From the NCBI GenBank assembly GCA_037783545.1, contig JBBELK010001010.1, positions 62,001-126,000 on the forward strand: a DNA stretch of 64,000 nt, given 5' to 3'. The notes under the pieces were generated by a model that saw nothing but the letters and a program-made list of their open reading frames with translations, searched no databases and was not told the origin of the DNA. Shown piece after piece: positions 1 through 11,040 of this stretch (position 1 is its first letter; each line of letters starts with the position of its first letter). Both the position numbers and the translations under genes were made by a program. Source of the DNA: Henricia sp. BOLD:AAB3569. Taxonomy: Eukaryota > Echinodermata > Asteroidea > Spinulosida > Echinasteridae.

Positions 1-1775
1 GACCTGAAACGTTGATGAGACAAATATTCATGAGGTCGTGGGGGTGAATAAAGAAAAACAAGAGTTTTGGACCTGAAACGTTGATGAGACAAATATTCAT
101 GAGGTCATAAATCGTACCAATTCGTAGGAAATTCGTGGCCAAAATCGCACAGTGGGAGGCCCGCTTAAGGATCATGCCAAAGTAACGGTTAGTGGTTGTA
201 TAGCGGGAAATGGTCGTGTGAAAAAAATTATTTTATCGGGTACTGAGTGCGAATGGATTTGGAAAGGGGGTCATACAATTAAATAGATAAATAACAATAA
301 AAAAAGAATGATTTATTCAGGCAACTAAGATTTTCTCTCTTTTTTGAAAATGTGGGTGGCTCTGAAAAGAGCCGGTTGTTTTTTACGATGAACAATCAAC
401 GGAGAAACCCAGTTCTCACGAAGCGCCGCATAACGGGTGTTAGTCGCACCAACTTGTCGATTGCGGGAACCAGAGGAAGGTATGACGTATCGGCGGGCAG
501 CCCGAGACGACTTCGGATCTTGGCGACGCTCAGGTTGCGCAGAGACATAGTTTCTCCCTCGTAGCGGTAGTGTCGTGCGTCTACGGTATTTAATTTTTGT
601 ATTTTTGTATTTTTTTGTTTGTTATTTATGCATGATTATAATTATGGTACTTTTTATACGCGCGACGGTATATACAACAAAATGAAACACTAAAATACTA
701 TACGCATTACGATAAAAATACATAGGCCTACGATAAATTAAAAAACATTAGACATTACGTGCAATTCTGGACGAATATTTTATATAAAGTTGTACATCCC
801 GTTGTAAGCCAATGTACATTCCATCTGTACACGGTATTGCAGTACCAGCCTCTATAAGGCGTTGGGACAAGTCATACTGGCGAGGCCTTGAACATACTGT
901 GGGCCGGGCTTTGTTTGGGGTTGTGAGGGTCGAAACACAATGACGTCATAACGATGAGTCAGCACAAACGGTCGACGTGATAGTGCTTGTTCTCCAATGG
1001 CGCTATATTTGAAAGCACTAACCCTGCTATTTCAGCTTCATTTTTGGAGTAGCATTCGTTGGATCAACAGCGCCAATACGTTTATTCCTTCATTTCAGCT
1101 CAACGCAGTATACAACATTTTCCAGAAATACTGCGGCAACTTAGCACATCGACGCCGAGAAGGAATTACATGCAGTCAATTTGTTTGTTAATTCCATTGT
1201 GTTTTCCATATAAGATGTTTGCCACATTAATACTGTAGGCTCCTATATCATGTTTATTTGGTGTATCGGGCAGATTATTGCTCCTGTGTGGCCCTACCGA
1301 ACAAAGAAACCGTCCTTGGAGCGCGAAAATCAAATCGCTATCAACAACAAATGCCGTAGACTGGTATGATAAAATAAGTTTACTAACATCATGCGTGGTT
1401 ATATTTGAAGTCTTACATGAGTTTATTTGTACATTTTTTTTAAATATCCTTTTTTTCATTTTGAAATTAATAGTTGCAATTACATAAACAAAACAAATTG
1501 CGGTTGATTTAATCAATAAATATTTACGATCGATCAAAAGTAAATACTCCCGTAAAAGACACTCAATATATCAATCTATAGCATAATATAATCCTGAACG
1601 GGCTGTTTGGTGCTACCCTTATTGATAATGGATTGCTGGAGGAGTGCCTACCAGAGGTAACTATTTTTTATAATAATTTCTTTTCTACCAAAGGCACTTG
1701 AGTTATGTTATTTTAAAATAACAATTTCTTTCTGAAACTACTAGTTTTTAATCACCACCGCGCGTTCCTCATGGT

Positions 1776-2459
1776 CTACCTATGTTGGAACAGTCCGTTA
1801 AATTCGGCCTGGTGTTTGGGCATTACTCTGTTCAAGGCTTTGTTTACTTCCATGCCTTTATTTACTTTTTCTTCGAGCTCTTCCACAATCTCTTGATGAG
1901 TATCATTGTCTTTCAGATATAGGTAACTTGACAAGAAATCCTTGTAGTTATTAAAAAAGATTCTCTCGACTGCCCAGATGGTCTTCCTGTTGGCTTTTTC
2001 CTTGGCTTGATCTCCACCCATACCCTCGCTGACATACTTTTCATATTTTTCACTCCACATGTCTCCAGTGGATTCTTTGGCTTCTTCCAACCAGTCTCGA
2101 TAGGCGACATTGTCTTCCAATTCAGAATCAGACTCATCCGATGATTTGTCATCTTTTTCTGTTTCAGATTCCGATTCATCTTCCTCAACATCTTCGTCAT
2201 CAGCCTGCGTAGAGTCAGTTCCACAGCTTTCTATTTCCGAATCTTCAAATCTACGCCTTTTAAAATCGGTTTCATAATTTTCCATGTCCGAATATTCAGA
2301 TTGAATAGGTTCAATTTCCCGATCATCGTCAACTCTGTCCGTTTGAGATTCATCTTCAGCATGTACATTCTCTGCATGCCGCCGTAGGTTATATTTCCGC
2401 TCAAAGCTTTTGTCACACTGGTGGCAAGCATATGGTTTGATTGCAGAGGTAGCATTCAT
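1776..2459 (-). CDS. acidic single C2H2 zinc-finger protein (palindrome left arm)
   Basis: The predicted 227-residue protein begins with one C2H2 finger at residues 10-33 (Cys-X2-Cys, Phe and Leu core residues, His-X4-His). A very acidic stretch of Asp, Glu and Ser follows at about residues 38-110. The C-terminal region (about 117-227) is helical-looking, with WLEEAKE near its start and many Glu and Lys. The finger suggests nucleic-acid binding and the acidic run a transactivator or chaperone-like role; both are inference. The ATG at 2459 is used because the finger starts ten residues later and the mirrored copy has the same start. A TATA-like run lies about 55 bp upstream. It is probably a gene carried by the palindromic element. 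I do not know the family. Confidence 0.6.
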   Translation of the reverse strand: MNATSAIKPYACHQCDKSFERKYNLRRHAENVHAEDESQTDRVDDDREIEPIQSEYSDMENYETDFKRRRFEDSEIESCGTDSTQADDEDVEEDESESETEKDDKSSDESDSELEDNVAYRDWLEEAKESTGDMWSEKYEKYVSEGMGGDQAKEKANRKTIWAVERIFFNNYKDFLSSYLYLKDNDTHQEIVEELEEKVNKGMEVNKALNRVMPKHQAEFNGLFQHR

Positions 2460-2587
2460 GTTGAATCTTTGAAGGTCGATCTCCGAATGGCAAAAAACGG
2501 ATTAAATCGTTAATATATATAACTACTCATTATGCTTATACCTCTGGTTTTTGTGCTCATTATGAACATATATATTCCCTGCTGTCT

Positions 2588-3040
2588 ATAACTCTGCTCA
2601 CTTCGCTGCTAATTTTACTCATTTTGCTCACTTTCGCTGCTTAAAAGCTTAAACTGTATGTAAAAATTAGCAAATGAGCAAATGAGCAGCGAAAGTGAGC
2701 AAAATTAGTAAAATGAGCAGCGAAGTGAGCAGAGTGAGCAAATGAGCAGCGAAAGTGAGCAAAATGAGTAAAATGAGCAGCGAAGTGAGCAAATGAGCAG
2801 CGAAAGTGAGCAAAATGAGCAAATGAGCAGCGAACGTGAGCAAAATGAGCAGCGAAATGAGCAAATGAGCAGCGAAGTGAGCAAATGAGCAGCGAAGTGA
2901 GCAAATGAGCAGCGAAGTGAGCAAATGAGTGAGCAAATGAGCAGCGAAGTGAGCAAATGAGCAGCGAAGTGAGCAAATGAGCAGCAGAGTGAGCAAATGA
3001 GCAGTGGAGTGATCAAATGAGCAGCGAAAATGAGTAAACA
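2588..3040. repeat. 20-bp minisatellite at palindrome centre
   Basis: Variants of gcaaatgagcagcgaagtga repeat head to tail from about 2670 to 3035. A short stretch in the opposite orientation lies at 2588-2640, so the array spans the palindrome axis. It separates the start codons of the two divergent zinc-finger copies (about 720 bp apart). Open frames across it encode only Leu/Ala/His-rich repeats and are not genes. Confidence 0.9.
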
Positions 3041-3178
3041 CGGACGTTATAGACAGCAGGGAATATATATGTTCATAATGAGCACAAAAACCAGAGGTAT
3101 AAGCATAATGAGTAGTTATATATATTAACGATTTAATCCGATTTTTGCCATTCGGAGATCAACCTTCAAAGATTCAAC

Positions 3179-3858
3179 ATGAATGCTGCTTCTGCAATCA
3201 AACCATATGCTTGTCAGCAGTGTGACAAAAGCTTTGAGCGGAAATATAACCTACGGCGGCATGCAGAGAATGTACATGCTGAAGATGAATCTCAAACGGA
3301 CAGAGTTGACGATGATCGGGAAATTGAACCTATCAATCTGAATATTCGGACATGGAAAATTATGAAACCGATTTTAAAAGGCGTAGATTTGAAGATTCGG
3401 AAATAGAAAGCTGTGGAACTGACTCTACGCAGGCTGATGACGAAGATGTTGAGGAAGATGAATCGGAATCTGAAACAGAAAAAGATGACAAATCATCGGA
3501 TGAGTCTGATTCTGAATTGGAAGACAATGTCGCCTATCGAGACTGGTTGGAAGAAGCCAAAGAATCCACTGGAGACATGTGGAGTGAAAAATATGAAAAG
3601 TATGTCAGCGAGGGTATGGGTGAAGATCAAGCCAAGGAAAAAGCCAACAGGAAGACCATCTGGGCAGTCGAGAGAATCTTTTTTAATAACTACAAGGATT
3701 TATTGTCAAGTTACCTATATCTGAAAGACAATGATACTCATCAAGAGATTGTGGAAGAGCTCGAAGAAAAAGTAAATAAAGGCATGGAAGTAAACAAAGC
3801 CTTGAACAGAGTAATGCCCAAACACCAGGCCAAATTTAACGGACTGTTCCAACAATAG
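3179..3858 (+). pseudogene. frameshifted second copy of the C2H2 acidic protein (right arm)
   Basis: This is the mirror image of the left-arm gene. It keeps the start codon and the finger, but one T is missing near 3333. The N-terminal frame therefore runs out at 3406, while the rest of the protein continues in another frame from about 3352 to 3858. The downstream part is almost identical to the left copy, with about three conservative changes and a slightly different C-terminus. As read it cannot make the full protein. The break is either a real mutation in one arm or a single-base sequence error. Confidence 0.65.
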
Positions 3859-5509
3859 GTAGACCATGAGGAACGCGCGGTGGGGATTAAAAACTAGTAG
3901 TTTGAGAAAGAAATTGTTATTTTAAAATTAAGTGCCTTTGGTAGAAAATAAATTATTACCTCTAGTAGGCACTCCTCCAGCAATCCATTATCAATAAGGG
4001 TAGCACCAAACAGCCCGTTCAGGATTATATTATGCTATAGATTGATATATTGTGTGTCTTTTACGGGAGTATTTACTTTTGATCGATCGTAAATATTTAT
4101 TGATTAAATCAACCGCAATTTGTTTTGTTTATGTAATTGCAACTATTAATTTCAAAATGAAAAAAAGGATATTTAAAAAAAATGTACAAATAAACTCATG
4201 TAAGACTTCAAATATAACCACGCATGATGTTAGTAAACTTATTTTATCATACCAGTCTACGGCATTTGTTGTTGATAGCGATTTGATTTTCGCGCTCCAA
4301 GGACGGTTTCTTTGTTCGGTAGGGCCACACAGGAGCAATAATCTGCCCGATACACCAAATAAACATGATATAGGAGCCTACAGTATTAATGTGGCAAACA
4401 TCTTATATGGAAAACACAATGGAATTAACAAACAAATTGACTGCATGTAATTCCTTCTCGGCGTCGATGTGCTAAGTTGCCGCAGTATTTCTGGAAAATG
4501 TTGTATACTGCGTTGAGCTGAAATGAAGGAATAAACGTATTGGCGCTGTTGATCCAACGAATGCTACTCCAAAAATGAAGCTGAAATAGCAGGGTTAGTG
4601 CTTTCAAATATAGCGCCATTGGAGAACAAGCACTATCACGTCGACCGTTTGTGCTGACTCATCGTTATGACGTCATTGTGTTTCGACCCTCACAACCCCA
4701 AACAAAGCCCGGCCCACAGTATGTTCAAGGCCTCGCCAGTATGACTTGTCCCAACGCCTTATAGAGGCTGGTACTGCAATACCGTGTACAGATGGAATGT
4801 ACATTGGCTTACAACGGGATGTACAACTTTATATAAAATATTCGTCCAGAATTGCACGTAATGTCTAATGTTTTTTAATTTATCGTAGGCCTATGTATTT
4901 TTATCGTAATGCGTATAGTATTTTAGTGTTTCATTTTGTTGTATATACCGTCGCGCGTATAAAAAGTACCATAATTATAATCATGCATAAATAACAAACA
5001 AAAAAATACAAAAATACAAAAATTAAATACCGTAGACGCACGACACTACCGCTACGAGGGAGAAACTATGTCTCTGCGCAACCTGAGCGTCGCCAAGATC
5101 CGAAGTCGTCTCGGGCTGCCCGCCGATACGTCATACCTTCCTCTGGTTCCCGCAATCGACAAGTTGGTGCGACTAACACCCGTTATGCGGCGCTTCGTGA
5201 GAACTGGGTTTCTCCGTTGATTGTTCATCGTAAAAAACAACCGGCTCTTTTCAGAGCCACCCACATTTTCAAAAAAGAGAGAAAATCTTAGTTGCCTGAA
5301 TAAATCATTCTTTTTTTATTGTTATTTATCTATTTAATTGTATGACCCCCTTTCCAAATCCATTCGCACTCAGTACCCGATAAAATAATTTTTTTCACAC
5401 GACCATTTCCCGCTATACAACCACTAACCGTTACTTTGGCATGATCCTTAAGCGGGCCTCCCACTGTGCGATTTTGGCCACGAATTTCCTACGAATTGGT
5501 ACGATTTAT

Positions 5510-5756
5510 GACCTCATGAATATTTGTCTCATCAACGTTTCAGGTCCAAAACTCTTGTTTTTCTTTATTCACCCCCACGACCTCATGAATATTTGTCTCA
5601 TCAACGTTTCAGGTCCAAAACTCTTGTTTTTCTTTATTTCCCCCAATGACCTCATGAATATTTGTCTCATCAACGTTTCAGGTCCAAAACTCTTGTTTTT
5701 CTTTATTTCCCCCAATGACCTCATGAATATTTGTCTCATCAACGTTTCAGGTATTT
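5510..5756. repeat. terminal ~70-bp direct repeats of the palindrome, four copies
   Basis: Four head-to-tail copies of a ~70-bp unit start near 5511, 5579, 5649 and 5718. The core runs from gacctcatgaatatttgtc to caacgtttcaggtc, so it begins gacct and ends aggtc. The same unit in opposite orientation fills positions 1-106 at the other end of the palindrome, cut by the window. Unequal copy number at the two ends is likely but cannot be seen. Confidence 0.85.
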
Positions 5757-6040
5757 GACCCATGACCCTTGACCTTCGATCTGTCACGTGACATGTGACG
5801 TCATGCATAAATTTGCATAAATTAACATAAAGTGTCTCATAAAGACCCCCCACACTACTCATATATAATTAATTGCAGCGTGGTCCATAGTCGTAATTGG
5901 AAATAAGTAAACATTTAATTAAGCAGACGTTTATAGGAAGGCCAAATGTAAATACATGTAAATACAAGCGATCTCTTATTCTCATTTCTTCGTGTGTGTT
6001 AGCCGGTTACCCTGTAAATTAACTACCAAAGGTCCATTCT

Positions 6041-6198
6041 GTGAGAGGGTTAGGCTGGATCCGAATTAGTGGCTTTGGCTGTGGCTATGGCTGTTGCTAT
6101 GCTGTTGCTATGGGCGGACAATGAAAATCCTTAGAAACAACATAGCAACAGCCACAGCCACAGCCAAAGCCACTAATTCGGATCCAGCCTTACTCTCA
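6041..6198. mobile_element. hairpin MITE
   Basis: The two halves are nearly perfect reverse complements. The left starts tgagagggttaggctggatc and the right ends gatccagccttactctca, with a short loop near 6100-6150. The interior is a ggctnt-type micro-repeat. No coding potential is seen. From 5760 to 6040 I see no other feature. Confidence 0.75.
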
Positions 6199-6353
6199 GT
6201 CTGTCACAGATGTAGACTCGTTCCTGCTCGACATATTCCACATACAACGACTGAATATGAGGACCGGGTACCAGACTATCACAAACGTAGACATCAATAT
6301 TTTGCAATTTTTCACTCCACTTTAGCGGAGTGCTGATTTCTCATCAGCATTTA

Positions 6354-8505
6354 ATATAGGTTTTCCCGGCCAATTTCAACAAAAAATCCATTCAAGTTAA
6401 TACCCGACTCATTCAATTTCGCTTGAAAATAAATGCTTGGGTACATCAGCATTCAACAGTTAAGAATAGTAATTTTAAAAAAATCATTCAATTTAAAATG
6501 GTCACTTAGTTCATTCAATTTCGTAACATCCAGCAGCAACGGGCTGGTCGACTATTCATGTTCATCAACTGGCAAACATTTTTAAATTGTTTGCATTCAA
6601 GTTCGTTTCTGTGGTATGCGCGTTCTGGTTCGTTATTGCCTATATTTCAAGAAGTGGCTCAACATAATGTGGGACAAATAACTCATAAAATTGCATGAGA
6701 TGGTACAGCCAAACTTACATACCGAGATGCCTAGCACGTCAGAACATCGAAGGTTAAAGAAAACAATTTCAGATATATAAACGTATATCAGAAATAAACA
6801 GAAAAAGAAATAAAACCTATGAAAAAAATCCACAGGGAAACAACGTTTAAATTTTATAACGATCCCCTTATAAAAAAAATCACATATTAATTAATGTTAA
6901 TTTGCGTGGTCTTAACATTAACGAATAAAAAGACAAAACAGTTAATTAAAGACCAATGCAAACGATTACAATGCAAACAAATGCAAGCAAAATATTGTGT
7001 ATTGTTTTTTTTTTAAACTTATGTGCCATAAAACTTTATTCAACCGTTCTTTAGACACATTTTACAGTTTAATCACGGGGTAATATAGGTTTTCCCGGCC
7101 AATTTCAGCAAAAGATAATTTCATTTCATTATTGCGCTTTCAAATTCACGCGATTTCTCTAATTCAAGCAAAGTTAGCGATAATGTTCTTTTACTGGCAG
7201 TTGTGTGGCTTATCTGTCTTTTGCGTTTCATTAAATTTGTATTGTTAGTCTTAATTGCAAATGTGTTCCTTTTGCTATGTTACCCCATGCATGATTAAAC
7301 TGTAAAATGTGTCTAAAGAACGGTTGAAGAAAGTTTTATGGCACATAAGTATAACAAAAACAATACACAATATTTTGCTTGCATTTTGATTGCATTGTAA
7401 TCGTTTGCATTGGTCTTTAAGTCATTTTTTTTGTTTTCTTTATTCGTTAATGTTAAGACCATGCAAATTTAACATTAATTAATATGTGATTTTCTTATAA
7501 GGGGATCGTTATAAAATGAAAACGTTGTTTCGCTGTGGATTTTTTTCACATGTCCTTTTCTTTTTCTGTTTATTTTCTTTAACCTTCAATGTTCTGACGT
7601 GCTAGGCATCTCGGCATGTAAGTTTGGCTGTTGACCATCTCACCAAATTTTATGAGTTATTTGTCCGACATTCTGTTGAGCAACTTCTTGAAATATAGGC
7701 AAATAGGCCTACGAACCAGAAGGCGCATACCACAGAAACGAACTTGAATACAAATAGTTTTAAAATGTTTGCCAGTTGATGAACATGAATAGTCGACCAT
7801 CCCGTTGCTGCTGGCTGTGACGAAATTGAATGAACTAAGTGACCATTTTAAATTAAATGATTTTATTTGTCGAATGAATGCTCAAGTGTTAAAATTGAAT
7901 GACTCTTTTTAACTGTTGAATGCTAAAATACCCGAGCATTTGTTTTAAAGCGAAATTGAATGAGTCGGGTATTAACTTGAATGGATTTTTGTTCAAATTG
8001 GCCGGGAAAACCTATAAAACAAAAGGAACACATTTGCAATTAAGAATAACAATAAGAATTTAATGAAACGCAAAAGACAGATAAGCCACACAACTGCCAG
8101 TAAAAGAACATTATCGCTAACTTTAAACGCAAGCATGTAAGCCGTATCATACTCATGTTGAATTTGAACGCTCAAATGTTGAAATGCGTTGCCCATAAAC
8201 GAAAAAGAAAACAGCAATAGGTACAAAATTGCAGTGCGCTTCGATGACTCTGAATTTGATTGCACCTATTGGGAAAAGGTGGTGGATATTCAACAAAAGA
8301 ATGGCGATCATATGCATGTAGTCTTGAATGCCTATAAACGAAATAGAATGAACAGAAATGAATCATGGGTGCACGAAAACGAAACTAAATTCAATAATAT
8401 CGAAAGAGTAACCCTAGTTTGCTTGAATTAGAGAAATCGCGTGAATTTGAAAGCGCATAATGAAATTGAATGATCTTTTGCTAAAATTTGCAGGGAAAAC
8501 CTATA
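6354..8505. mobile_element. two overlapping palindromic elements with shared tataggttttcccggcc ends
   Basis: The terminus tataggttttcccggcc occurs at 6354 and 7084 and in inverted form at about 8016 and 8505. Segment 6354-7083 is the inverse of about 7275-8016. The segment between them (7084-7274) is the inverse of the outer parts of 8017-8505. The order is therefore A-B-A'-B', with about 300 bp of extra sequence inside B'. This looks like one TIR element nested in another copy of its own family. No transposase frame is visible. Confidence 0.75.
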
Positions 8506-8830
8506 CTATCCAGCCATATTTACTCATTCAGAAATTACTTGATCACTGTGAGGTACCAAAGTCCCTTCTGTCCTGGATATTAGATTATTTGACAGACAGG
8601 TCACAGTTTGTTAAGATTGTTGCTATACCGGCATACAATCTAGGTTGATTCACTCAAATACTGGTGCACCACAGGGTACAGTCCTGGCTCCATTATTGTT
8701 TGCGCTATATACGTCAGATTGTCATTCCTCTGAAAGATCTTGTCCTTTGATTAAGTTTGCCGACGACACTGTAATGATTGGGTTGATTAGTAAGGATGAT
8801 GATCGGGTATACAAAAGTCAAATTGAGCAG
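8500..8830 (+). pseudogene. LINE reverse transcriptase fragment (CR1/L2/Rex-like)
   Basis: Two consecutive frames, broken near 8645, give a recognisable slice of the RT palm. The first part carries LLSWILDYLTDRSQFV. The second carries GAPQGTVLAPLLFALYTSD and then KFADDTVMIG, the catalytic Asp-Asp box. Only about 110 residues remain. The sequence runs straight into a SINE at about 8831. It is a dead remnant; the clade call rests on motif style alone. Confidence 0.75.
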
Positions 8831-9360
8831 GGGCAGTCGGGTTGGCGTAGCGGTTCTTTCCTCGCCTTTCACCTCTGACGTCCCGGCCGCGATTTTTTTT
8901 TCCGTACCACATATTCGCTATGGGGCTTCATCGATTGGTGCATTGTAAATGAATATTCATATTTTCGTTCGGTAGTCTAGTGGTTAAGACGTAGTGCTAT
9001 CAATCGAGAGATGGCAGGATCGAATCTCCTGAGAGTCGTATTAATTTTTTTTAACTATTAATTGAGGAAAGAGTGTGGTATGGTGTGGGGTTATGTTGAG
9101 GTAGTTATCGACAAAACACATCAGTATGCAGCATATGCATAGGGTTAAACCAATCAGAAGCAATGTTCGCTAAACAGTGGTACGGAAAAAAATATCGCGT
9201 CCCGGCCAGGTTCGAATCCGGGCCGTGTATGTGGATTGGGTTTGCAGTCCCTACTTGATCGCGTGGGTTTTCCCCGGGGATTTCTCTGGGGTTTTCCTCC
9301 CACTTCTAAAACTGCAACTCCTTCTTCGTCATCTCAAGTTGATAATAAAGTATAGTTAAA
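8831..9360 (+). mobile_element. tRNA-derived SINE, interrupted by a TIR element
   Basis: The head has a Pol III A-box-like ttggcgtagcggttc and, after an interruption, a B-box ggttcgaatcc. The body then runs through gtggattgggtttgcagtcc and a gtgggttttcccc segment. Removing 8889-9198 plus one copy of the 9-bp duplication gtcccggcc joins the two tRNA halves. A second copy of the family lies reversed at 9985-10572. Confidence 0.75.
8889..9198. mobile_element. 310-bp TIR element with internal tRNA-like module, inside a SINE
   Basis: The ends are imperfect ~22-bp inverted repeats. The left starts gcgatttttttttccgtacc and the right ends ggtacggaaaaaaatatcgc. The 9-bp word gtcccggcc flanks it on both sides (8880-8888 and 9199-9207), as expected of a target-site duplication. 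Inside, 8970-9030 looks like a degenerate tRNA gene, with tagtctagtggttaagac as A-box and ggatcgaatctcc as B-box. No open frame is present. The family is unknown to me. Confidence 0.7.
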
Positions 9361-9984
9361 GCTAAAACCAAGCTTGGCAGACGTTGGCTTTATAATTGAG
9401 ATCATTCCACTAGCACATATTTGTTTGTCCCAGAATCATGAACACATGAGGCAGGTAACTGCTTATGGATGAGGTACCTGATGTGTTAGTGACTAGCACC
9501 CCAAGTAGCTCAAGTAGATCAAACCACTGTTCCTCATGTGCATCAAGTGATGGTTTAATTTGTTAACTCGCGTCTCATGCACGTGTGGGGCCGGAAAATT
9601 TAAAAATTGAATGGTCACTTCAGGTGTGTGAAGTGGTGGTCAGAGCGTGCTGAGCAGCATATGTTGCACCTGAGGTGTAAGATGATTGACAATCAAAAAG
9701 TTTTTACTAAAAATCATTTCATCTCTCGCACATGAAGTGTTTCCATTTGAACTTTGAAACATGAAACACTTGAGGTGACACTCGCCTCAACATGAAGTGA
9801 CAGTCACCTCAACATAAAGTGACAAAACTCGCCTCACCATGAGGCGTATGCGTTGCACAACCGCAACACCTCAGGTGCATGAGCAATCACGTGCATGATG
9901 TAGAGTCACTTTTTACAGTGTACATGTATGTAACTAAAAGACATTTTAACTCGGCCAAGGAATGGGAAAGAACAGGACGAAATT
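9361..9984. repeat. non-coding stretch with dispersed cctca/tgagg words
   Basis: I see no gene here. Between about 9470 and 9900 the words acctca, cctcaacatgaagtgac and tgaggtg recur in both orientations, which gives the look of a degraded non-autonomous element. The segment ending near 9923 (actttttacagtgt) resembles a transposon end. Confidence 0.4.
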
Positions 9985-10572
9985 CTCAGAGGTAGGAGGA
10001 AGGAGGAAAACCCCGCACACGAAAGTGAGGGGAAAACCCACGGAATCAAGCAGGGACTGAGAACCCAATCCACATACTTGACCCGGACGCGTAATTTATT
10101 TTTACACCACTGCGAGGAGAAAATGAGGGGTTTTGTAAATTTTTAGCGGCTTGAGAGGAGACTATAATAGGTTAGGGTTTAGGGTTGGGGTTTAGAGTTA
10201 GTTATTTTTTAAAGAATTTAGGGTTTTAAATGCGATCAATTTGCAACCAGCTTCGTGGTCTGGTTAGAAGATAGCTCGACTTGCAATCATAACGTCCCTA
10301 GGTTCGAATCTCAGTGTTGTTAGGGATTTTTCGAAATTTCTCGGTTTCTTCTTTTTCTCTAATAGTGAGTTAGAGTTTTGGCTATTTCCAAGATTGTCAC
10401 TGGAGAAGTATCAGTCATTGGAAACTTAGTAGACTCTATTCGGGTTGAACAATTGAGGTGTACACCTCGCTGTGGTGTAAAAAAAAAAACACGCGACCCG
10501 GACGGGAATCGAACCAGGGCCACAGAGGTGGAAGCCGAGGAAAGAACCACTATATGCCAACCTGATTCCCCC
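9985..10572 (-). mobile_element. second copy of the tRNA-derived SINE, reversed and interrupted
   Basis: Read on the minus strand it has the same head (ggttggcatatagtggttc, then B-box ggttcgattccc) and the same body (gtggattgggttctcagtcc, gtgggttttcccctc) as the copy at 8831. It is split by a TIR element at 10089-10494, just downstream of the B-box. The 9-bp word gacccggac is repeated on both sides. Confidence 0.75.
10089..10494. mobile_element. 406-bp TIR element with tRNA-like module and TTAGGG-like words, inside a SINE
   Basis: The left end gcgtaatttatttttacacc and right end ggtgtaaaaaaaaaaacacgc are inverted repeats of the same style (gcg, T-run, then a caccac-type word) as the element at 8889. 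The flanks carry a 9-bp duplication, gacccggac, at 10080-10088 and 10495-10503. A tRNA-like module lies at about 10252-10318 (tggtctggttagaag as A-box, ggttcgaatct as B-box). At 10169-10195 the sequence ggttagggtttagggttggg resembles telomere repeats. Confidence 0.7.
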
Positions 10573-10866
10573 TTTATTTGCTGACAGCAATATTTGTTTG
10601 GGAATGTCACCAAGTGGACCTTTCCTCCTCGTTTACCAATAAAGCACAGTTGTACGTTGATATGTTGACGTTGTTAACAAATCAAAACTGGCATGAAAGA
10701 TTTCAAAGTTAGTTTGTATTTCGTGGATTTATTACCCATGGTACCTGACTGTGTTTTCAAATTAAAACATTAATGCATTGCTTACAAATGTTTTGGGTCG
10801 ACTTTTAATAATCTGTGGGAAAGATTGTGAGTTTATAAGCGTATTTCTGATTTATTATACTTACAG

Positions 10867-11040
10867 GTCTTATCATGGATACAAACCATGACAAAGGGAA
10901 AAACCAGCAACAAGATGGAGATACCAAAATACAGAAAACAGAAAACGAACCTCTGGCTGTAAGGACATCAGAAAGTCAGGATGAGACAAGCGAGGCACAA
11001 GTTTTGGCCATAAAGAGACCTGACAGCCAGGAACAAACAG
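10867..11040 (+). CDS. gene A exon 1 (start-codon exon)
   Basis: The acceptor ttatacttacag precedes the exon and the donor gtgagg follows. The ATG at 10875 lies 8 nt inside it, exactly as in the proposed gene B start exon. It codes a Gln-, Glu- and Ser-rich tail with two or three imperfect repeats of the type LAVRTSESQDE. Outgoing phase is 1. A non-coding 5' exon must lie upstream; I cannot place it. Confidence 0.55.

Larger units (their letters stand above)
1..5760. repeat. giant inverted repeat (5.7 kb palindrome), left end cut by window
   Basis: The first ~2.6 kb reappears in reverse complement in the last ~2.6 kb. Position 101 pairs with about 5515 and position 2521 with about 3117, so the arms differ by only about 22 nt of indels. 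Each arm carries one zinc-finger gene pointing away from the centre, which is a 20-bp minisatellite. Both outer ends consist of a ~70-bp direct repeat. I do not recognise the family. It could be a foldback transposon, two head-to-head copies of a shorter element, or in part an assembly fold-back. The small differences between arms, including a frameshift in one, argue against a simple artefact. Confidence 0.85.

Noticed and set aside
1166-1537. 123-codon minus frame, mirrored at 4052-4450
   Set aside because: It is conserved only because the arms are near-identical DNA. It is AT-rich and shows no domain.
2641-3041. Leu/Ala/His-rich frames of 100-124 codons
   Set aside because: They follow the 20-bp minisatellite in all three frames, so they are repeat artefacts.
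5441-5758. 105-codon frame with repeated DLMNICLINVSG
   Set aside because: It is a translation of the ~70-bp terminal repeats.
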